This document shows, piece after piece, positions 63,098 through 64,000 of a stretch of 64,000 nt of DNA (positions are counted from its first letter, which is position 1; each line of letters starts with the position of its first letter). The stretch covers positions 62,001 to 126,000 of the forward strand of contig NZ_JACHFW010000002.1 of the NCBI RefSeq assembly GCF_014202115.1, written 5' to 3'. The notes beneath the pieces are model-generated. The model ran no database searches. It was not told where the DNA came from and saw only the letters and a list, made by a program, of their open reading frames with translations. Made by a program: the position numbers and the translations under genes. The stretch comes from Catenibacillus scindens. GTDB taxonomy: Bacteria; Bacillota; Clostridia; Lachnospirales; Lachnospiraceae.

Positions 63098-64000
63098 CAG
63101 AAGAAAAGGCGTGGCTTTTCCAAGATTTAGCCACTACAATAACGCCATCCGGTACCTCATTGAACAGGGTCTTGGAGCCCGGTATATTATGCTTCCCCAA
63201 GCCACAAAAGAGACCATAGAGCTTGGAAGCAGATACAGTCCGGATTATGCCTGCGCTCCATTTAAACATACTCTTGGAAGTCTTATTGAGGCGGTTCATG
63301 CCGGAGCAGATGTCCTGATTGAAACCGGCGGACTGTGCCGCCTGGACTATTACGGTGAACTCCAGGGCGAAATCCTCCATGAGCTGGGGTATTCCTGTGA
63401 GTTTATTAATCTTGCCCCATACATGGCGGGAAAGAAAAAAGACTGGCTGGCTCTGGCCAGGGAACTGAGTCCAAAATTAAATCCCGCGAAACTTATCGCC
63501 GCCTTTTATGACGCTGTCAAAATGGTGGAATATATGGATGAACTGGAAGCCTTCTATTATCAGAACGCCGCCTTTGAGGAGGAGAGCGGGAGACTTGGTA
63601 AAATATACCGCCGGTTCCTGCTGGACATGCAGACAGCGGAAAACCACGGCGAGATCAAAAACGGCTACTTAAAGGCCCGGCAGGAGATGAATAACGTGCC
63701 GTTAAATATGCCGCCCCATCCTATCCGCATCGGAATTGTGGGGGAATATTTTACGGTTATGGACGCTCACTCCAATCAGAATCTCCAGGAAAAGCTGGCA
63801 CGCTTAGGGTGCAGCACTTACCGTTTTATGAGTGTGACTAACTGCCATTTCCGCGGGAAAGAAAGCGCCCTCAGACCGGGGATCAAAAACTATGTCCAAT
63901 ATAACATGGGCCCTACATCCACATGGACGATCCGGTCTTCCCTGGATTATGCCCGTCAGGGCTTTGACGGGATCATCCACGTCAAATCTTTCGGCTGCAC
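63081..64000 (+). CDS. 2-hydroxyacyl-CoA dehydratase-like protein, start only (cut by window end)
   Basis: A frame opening at ATG 63081 and still open at the last base (at least 306 residues). It matches the second dehydratase-like part of the giant protein at 3062: VAFPRFSHYNNAIRYLI parallels VLVPNTSHAFSRIMAAV, and SPDYACAPFKHTLGSL parallels VHNDICFPAQIVIGEA. Cysteines in YACAPF and GLCRLD fit an Fe-S site. GGCGG lies just before the ATG. The C-terminus is unseen, so length and completeness cannot be judged. Confidence 0.78.
   Translation, partial: MEINIDRRKGVAFPRFSHYNNAIRYLIEQGLGARYIMLPQATKETIELGSRYSPDYACAPFKHTLGSLIEAVHAGADVLIETGGLCRLDYYGELQGEILHELGYSCEFINLAPYMAGKKKDWLALARELSPKLNPAKLIAAFYDAVKMVEYMDELEAFYYQNAAFEEESGRLGKIYRRFLLDMQTAENHGEIKNGYLKARQEMNNVPLNMPPHPIRIGIVGEYFTVMDAHSNQNLQEKLARLGCSTYRFMSVTNCHFRGKESALRPGIKNYVQYNMGPTSTWTIRSSLDYARQGFDGIIHVKSFGC

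Overview
The window is a contiguous piece of an anaerobic, spore-forming Clostridia chromosome, most likely Lachnospiraceae. This is inferred from gene content: the sporulation pair yqfC/yqfD, RecU, a HisZ-dependent short HisG, a two-gene SUF-type Fe-S system, many 2-hydroxyacyl-CoA dehydratase/activase-type proteins and an Ech-type hydrogenase. Ribosome sites are strong AGGAGG types and promoters are SigA-like. There is no prophage, insertion sequence, CRISPR array or rRNA operon; the only RNA gene recognised is tRNA-Val(CAC).

Layout. 1-2.6 kb: end of a rhamnose operon (rhaB end, rhaA, rhaD). 3-7.5 kb: a giant fused acyl-CoA dehydratase activase. 7.6-13.4 kb: a cupin, a Cof-type HAD phosphatase (minus strand), the Fe-S pair sufC-sufB, a divergent enolase and a Gfo/Idh/MocA dehydrogenase. 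13.5-24.5 kb: a hydrogenase divergon, with hypABFCDE on the minus strand and echABCDEF on the plus strand. 24.6-27.2 kb: an RpiR-type regulator facing ilvN and ilvC. 27.4-37.3 kb: nucleic-acid genes (membrane MutS-like ATPase, RNase H, RsmF-type methyltransferase, an RsuA-HAD fusion, a YgiQ radical-SAM protein, an SDR, an RluC/D-type synthase, recU). 37.4-43.4 kb: hisZGDBA-hisIE. 43.7-48 kb: alaS behind a putative attenuator, a CapA-like protein and rpsU. 48.2-49.8 kb: yqfC-yqfD. 49.8-56.1 kb: moaC-moaA-mogA-moeA-like-MOSC-modABC. 56.1-62 kb: a second SDR, tRNA-Val, small unknown proteins, rplY, and a PepSY lipoprotein with a two-component system. 62.1-64 kb: a split two-gene version of the dehydratase-activase C-terminal half, cut by the window end.

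How the parts fit. The hyp genes should build the NiFe(CN)2CO centre of the Ech complex, which couples ferredoxin oxidation to H2 formation and ion pumping. The mo/mod block imports molybdate and makes molybdenum cofactor, although no molybdoenzyme lies here. The his cluster covers most of histidine synthesis but lacks hisH, hisC and a canonical hisF.

The least explained signals are non-coding. One is a dispersed family of intergenic palindromes with arms like GTAACTATTCAGCC/GGCTGAATAGTTAC and compensatory changes between copies. The other is a pair of related leaders beginning ATGAGACAAG, each opening a short reading frame that ends in an ATGA overlap with the next gene (cupin, hisD). Other leads are a palindrome over the ech -35 box, a repeat-rich operator at rpiR/ilvN, a 26-bp palindrome before moaC and a hairpin cluster between mogA and the moeA-like gene.
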